Origin: Actinomycetes bacterium
GTDB taxonomy: Bacteria > Actinomycetota > Actinomycetes > Actinomycetales > Dermatophilaceae
Direction of reading: 5' to 3'
Length of the DNA: 10,644 nucleotides
Assembly (NCBI GenBank): GCA_023389095.1
Contig: JAEWFB010000311.1
Coordinates: forward strand, 1-10,644
Under the pieces are notes generated by a model. That model was not told the origin of the DNA, did not search any database, and saw only the letters and a program-made list of their open reading frames with translations. Within the stretch, counting starts at the first letter, position 1; every line of letters starts with the position of its first letter. The position numbers were made by a program, and so were the translations under genes. Shown here piece after piece: positions 8,244 to 10,644 of the stretch.

Positions 8244-9985
8244 CACTGGGGCCCCCCGGGCGGTGAGCCCCGCCCGGCGCGGACGACGGTGACGCCGGCG
8301 CACACCTTGGTCCCCTTCGGGACGGTGAAGGTGTAGGTCGGTCTCGCCGACGTGACGACCTTCGACTGCTCGCTGCTCACGGCCTGGTCGCGCGACGCGG
8401 CGTACTGGATGCGGAACGTGTCCTTGGGGTCCGGCCCGGTGTAGGTCCACCGGAAGGTGACCTTGCCGGCGCCCGACTGGGCGGTGACGACCGGCGGGTC
8501 GAAGACCGTGTTGCCGACGGCGCTGTCGTCGCCCGGCATCGACACCGTCTGCTTCGGCGTCGGACCGGCGTCGGGCGCGGGCGTCGACCCACCCCGCACG
8601 ACGAGGAGGACGACGACGGCCACGAGCACGACGACGCCGGCGGCCAGCCCCCACACGACGCCGGGACGCGTCAACGGCGACGCGGTCGGTGCCGCGACGG
8701 GCGCCTGCGGGTCGGCGGTACCGGCCGCCCGCCTGACCGTCGCCTCGTCGGAGCCGTCGCCCCCGCGGGCGAGCGGTGACGTGGCCGGCGACGCGACGAC
8801 GTCGGTCGCGGCCGCAGGACGTGCCGGGGCGTGGCCCCCGTACGACGGGTAACCCGGCGTTCCACCGGGGACCGCTGCAGGAGAAGGGCGCCCGTGGCGC
8901 TCGTTGCGTCGGCGCGTCTCGTCCTCGACCGGCGCGGAGGGGGTGGCGTACCCCGCCGGCGCGCCCGGGGGTGCCGGTGCGGCCGGTTGGGCGATGACGG
9001 TCTGCGGCGCCTTGATGCGGGTGCGGTCGTCCTCGTCGTCGCCGCCACGCCCGGTGGGCGAGCCGTGGGTCTGGCTGACGAGCGTCGTGTGACCCTGCTC
9101 GTCGAGGACGACGATCGGGGTGCGCGCGAGGCGCTGCTGCTGCTCGACGGCCTGGAGCGCGCGGGCCAGCTCGAGGGCCGAGGTCGGGCGGTGCGAGGGG
9201 TCCTTGGCCATCGCCTGGGCGAGCAGGCGTTCGAGCCCCGCGGGCACGTCGGGGCGACCGGTCGGCGGCACCGGCGTGTTGCGGATGCGCGGCATCAGGG
9301 CGTACGCCGAGTTGTCGCCGCCCGGCACCTCGAAGGGCGAGCGCCCGACGAGCAGCTGCCACAGCGTCGCCGCCAGCGAGTACACGTCGGAGCGGACGTC
9401 GCCGTTGCTCTGGCCGTAGAGCACCTCGGGCGGGGCCCACGGCACGGAGACGCCGACGTCGTCGGTGCTCTCGGCCTCGGCCGTCTCGCCGTCGCGGGCA
9501 CCCCGACCGGCGATGCCGAAGTCGGTGAGACCCGGTGCGCCGTAGGCGCTGACGAGGACGTTGGCCGGCTTGATGTCGCGGTGCGTGATCGAGGCGCGGT
9601 GGGCGGTCTCGACGGCGCTGGCGATCTGGATGCCGGTGCGCAGGACCTCCTCGACGGAGAACCGCTCGGCGCGCGCCCGCATCGCGAGGTTGGGCGGCGG
9701 GTAGTACTTCATGACGAGGTACGGGCGACCGTCGTCGGACGTTCCGGACCGGAAGACCTGCACGATGTACGGGTGGTCGCCGAGGGCGGCCATGGTGTCG
9801 GCCTCCTCGACGAACTGGCGGCGCAGCCCGTCGGTGAGCCCCTCGGACTTGAGCACCTTGACCGCGACCGGCATGCGCGGGCTCTGCTGCTCGTAGAGGA
9901 AGACGTCGGCATAGCCCCCGGAGCCGAGCGGCTGGACGAAGACGAGGCCCGGGATCTTCGGGGGTGCCCCCTTGCGCGATGCCAT
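8228..9985 (-). CDS. Membrane-anchored Ser/Thr protein kinase with extracellular FN3-like domain
   Basis: A 585-aa kinase of the bacterial PknB-like (Hanks) class. It shows the glycine loop GSGGYADV (21-28), catalytic Lys in VAVKVL (K43), HRDIKPAN (135-142), DFG (155-157), APPE (184-187), DVYSLA (200-205) and the subdomain XI Arg in HRP (R266). All catalytic residues are present, so it should be active. A Pro/Ala-rich cytoplasmic linker (about 285-441) contains acidic-Thr motifs that could be FHA docking sites. One membrane helix (442-463) leads to a 122-aa outside domain with FN3-like beta strands (KVTFRWTYTG, YTFTVPKGTKVCAG) and two cysteines (562, 581) that may form a disulfide. There are no PASTA domains. 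ATG 9985 overlaps the upstream FHA gene stop as TGATG, implying coupling; an upstream start at 10387 would run through that gene. Substrates are unknown; the neighbouring FHA proteins are the natural candidates. Confidence 0.95.
   Translation of the reverse strand: MASRKGAPPKIPGLVFVQPLGSGGYADVFLYEQQSPRMPVAVKVLKSEGLTDGLRRQFVEEADTMAALGDHPYIVQVFRSGTSDDGRPYLVMKYYPPPNLAMRARAERFSVEEVLRTGIQIASAVETAHRASITHRDIKPANVLVSAYGAPGLTDFGIAGRGARDGETAEAESTDDVGVSVPWAPPEVLYGQSNGDVRSDVYSLAATLWQLLVGRSPFEVPGGDNSAYALMPRIRNTPVPPTGRPDVPAGLERLLAQAMAKDPSHRPTSALELARALQAVEQQQRLARTPIVVLDEQGHTTLVSQTHGSPTGRGGDDEDDRTRIKAPQTVIAQPAAPAPPGAPAGYATPSAPVEDETRRRNERHGRPSPAAVPGGTPGYPSYGGHAPARPAAATDVVASPATSPLARGGDGSDEATVRRAAGTADPQAPVAAPTASPLTRPGVVWGLAAGVVVLVAVVVLLVVRGGSTPAPDAGPTPKQTVSMPGDDSAVGNTVFDPPVVTAQSGAGKVTFRWTYTGPDPKDTFRIQYAASRDQAVSSEQSKVVTSARPTYTFTVPKGTKVCAGVTVVRAGRGSPPGGPQCETAQ
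8256..8277. repeat. 8+8-bp GC inverted repeat near the end of the kinase gene
   Basis: CCGGGCGG (8256-8263) pairs with CCGCCCGG (8270-8277) around a 6-nt loop, inside the codons for the Gly/Pro-rich kinase C-terminus. The transcript could fold here some 25 nt before the stop. In such GC-rich coding DNA it may be incidental. Confidence 0.4.
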
Positions 9986-10644
9986 CAGAGCGCGGCCTCG
10001 AAGGTGAAGGAGACCTCGTCGGCCATCGACACGACCGACCCGGGCTCGAGAACCTGCTGGTCGTTGGCGCGCAGGCGGATCGGGCTCTCCCCGGGAAGGG
10101 TCATCGTCGTGCCGTTGGTCGTGCCGAGGTCGCGGACGAGCACGTGCCAGCCCTCGAGGAGGACCTCGACGTGGTTGCGGGACACGTCGCGCTCGGGGCT
10201 GGGCACCTTGACGACGTGGGGCCGGTCGGTGGCGGCCACGCCGTCGCCGAGCTTGGGCGAGCGGCCGAGCAGGACGCTGCGGTCGAGGGTCACGACGTCT
10301 CCGGTGGACAGGCGCAGGACCCCGAGAGGCGGCCGCGGCATGGTGAACGGCTCCTGGGGCGGGATCGACGCGCCGCACACACGGCACGCGTCGCCGTGGG
10401 GTGGCGTCGGGTGCCCCGACGCGCAGAGGACGGCGAGCACGCTCGGGCCGGTCGGGTTGGCCAGCTGGGCGGCATGGCGCGCCTCGAGCAGAGCGCTTCG
10501 GTCGACGGTCTGCTCGGCCTCGTCGAGCGCGTCGAGGTCTTCCGTGGCGGCCGCGAGGCGCGGGGTGTGGTGCTGCTCGATCGTCGGGGTGTCGTGCGGC
10601 ACCGCACGACTCGCGTCGCCGGCCGGGACCGGCTGGTCCTGCAG
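9985..10644 (-). CDS. FHA-domain protein with zinc-ribbon motif, 5' end beyond window
   Basis: Open for 219 codons from the right edge, so the true start is probably outside. A GTG at 10602 is in frame but has no good ribosome-binding site. Counting from the edge, residues 74-90 hold a Cys/His cluster (C74, H78, C87, C90; CASGHPTPPHGDACRVCG) typical of a small zinc ribbon seen in actinobacterial FHA proteins. The FHA domain occupies about 105-215, with LLGRSP (125-130), VSRNHVEV (154-161) and DLGTTNGT (172-179). The Arg, Ser, His and Asn-Gly positions used to bind phosphothreonine are all intact. It is therefore expected to read phosphorylated partners in the cytoplasm. Its TGA overlaps the kinase ATG by one base, strongly suggesting that it works with that kinase. 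The N-terminal part is acidic and low in recognisable motifs. Whether it has further domains upstream cannot be seen. Confidence 0.92.
   Translation of the reverse strand: MQDQPVPAGDASRAVPHDTPTIEQHHTPRLAAATEDLDALDEAEQTVDRSALLEARHAAQLANPTGPSVLAVLCASGHPTPPHGDACRVCGASIPPQEPFTMPRPPLGVLRLSTGDVVTLDRSVLLGRSPKLGDGVAATDRPHVVKVPSPERDVSRNHVEVLLEGWHVLVRDLGTTNGTTMTLPGESPIRLRANDQQVLEPGSVVSMADEVSFTFEAAL

Noticed and set aside
9986..10387. N-terminal extension of the kinase to 10387
   Set aside because: It would overlap the real FHA gene out of frame, and the extension is Arg/Pro-rich junk; ATG 9985 gives a normal kinase N-terminus.
10600..10602. GTG as the true start of the FHA-domain gene
   Set aside because: The frame is open to the window edge and no ribosome-binding site precedes the GTG, so the gene is more likely truncated by the window.

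Overview
The window is GC-rich DNA (strong G/C preference at third codon positions, GTG starts, long antisense shadow frames) typical of an actinobacterium. No sequence here fixes the genus. A Micrococcales-type organism is my guess from the gene content only. All real genes lie on the minus strand, so the biological order runs from the right edge to the left.

Right part (10644 to 8228): the 3' portion of a zinc-ribbon plus FHA-domain protein. Its stop codon overlaps the start of a membrane-anchored Ser/Thr protein kinase (585 aa) with a cytoplasmic kinase domain, a long Pro/Ala-rich linker, one transmembrane helix and a small extracellular beta domain. Middle (8227 to 8004): a 224-bp spacer, the only sizeable gap, holding short tandem repeats at the kinase stop codon, GC-rich hairpins, a weak promoter candidate and a perfect inverted repeat just before the next ribosome-binding site. 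Left part (8003 to 1): a degenerate FHA-like protein with a possible helical or winged-helix C-terminal half, overlapping by 4 nt a giant 2108-aa cell-surface protein (one N-terminal membrane anchor, propeller-like region, about eleven Ig/cadherin-like domains, about five FN3-like domains, a Cys-containing tail), followed 77 bp later by a MoxR-family AAA+ ATPase cut by the left edge.

Together these look like one actinobacterial envelope-signalling locus. The kinase and FHA proteins form a phospho-threonine relay inside the cell, the giant protein projects into or through the cell wall, and MoxR probably acts on partners (commonly DUF58/VWA and transglutaminase-like proteins) encoded beyond the left edge. 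The domain identities rest on visible motifs. The functional link between the modules is inference from adjacency and overlaps. I saw no tRNA, rRNA, CRISPR array, insertion sequence or phage gene.
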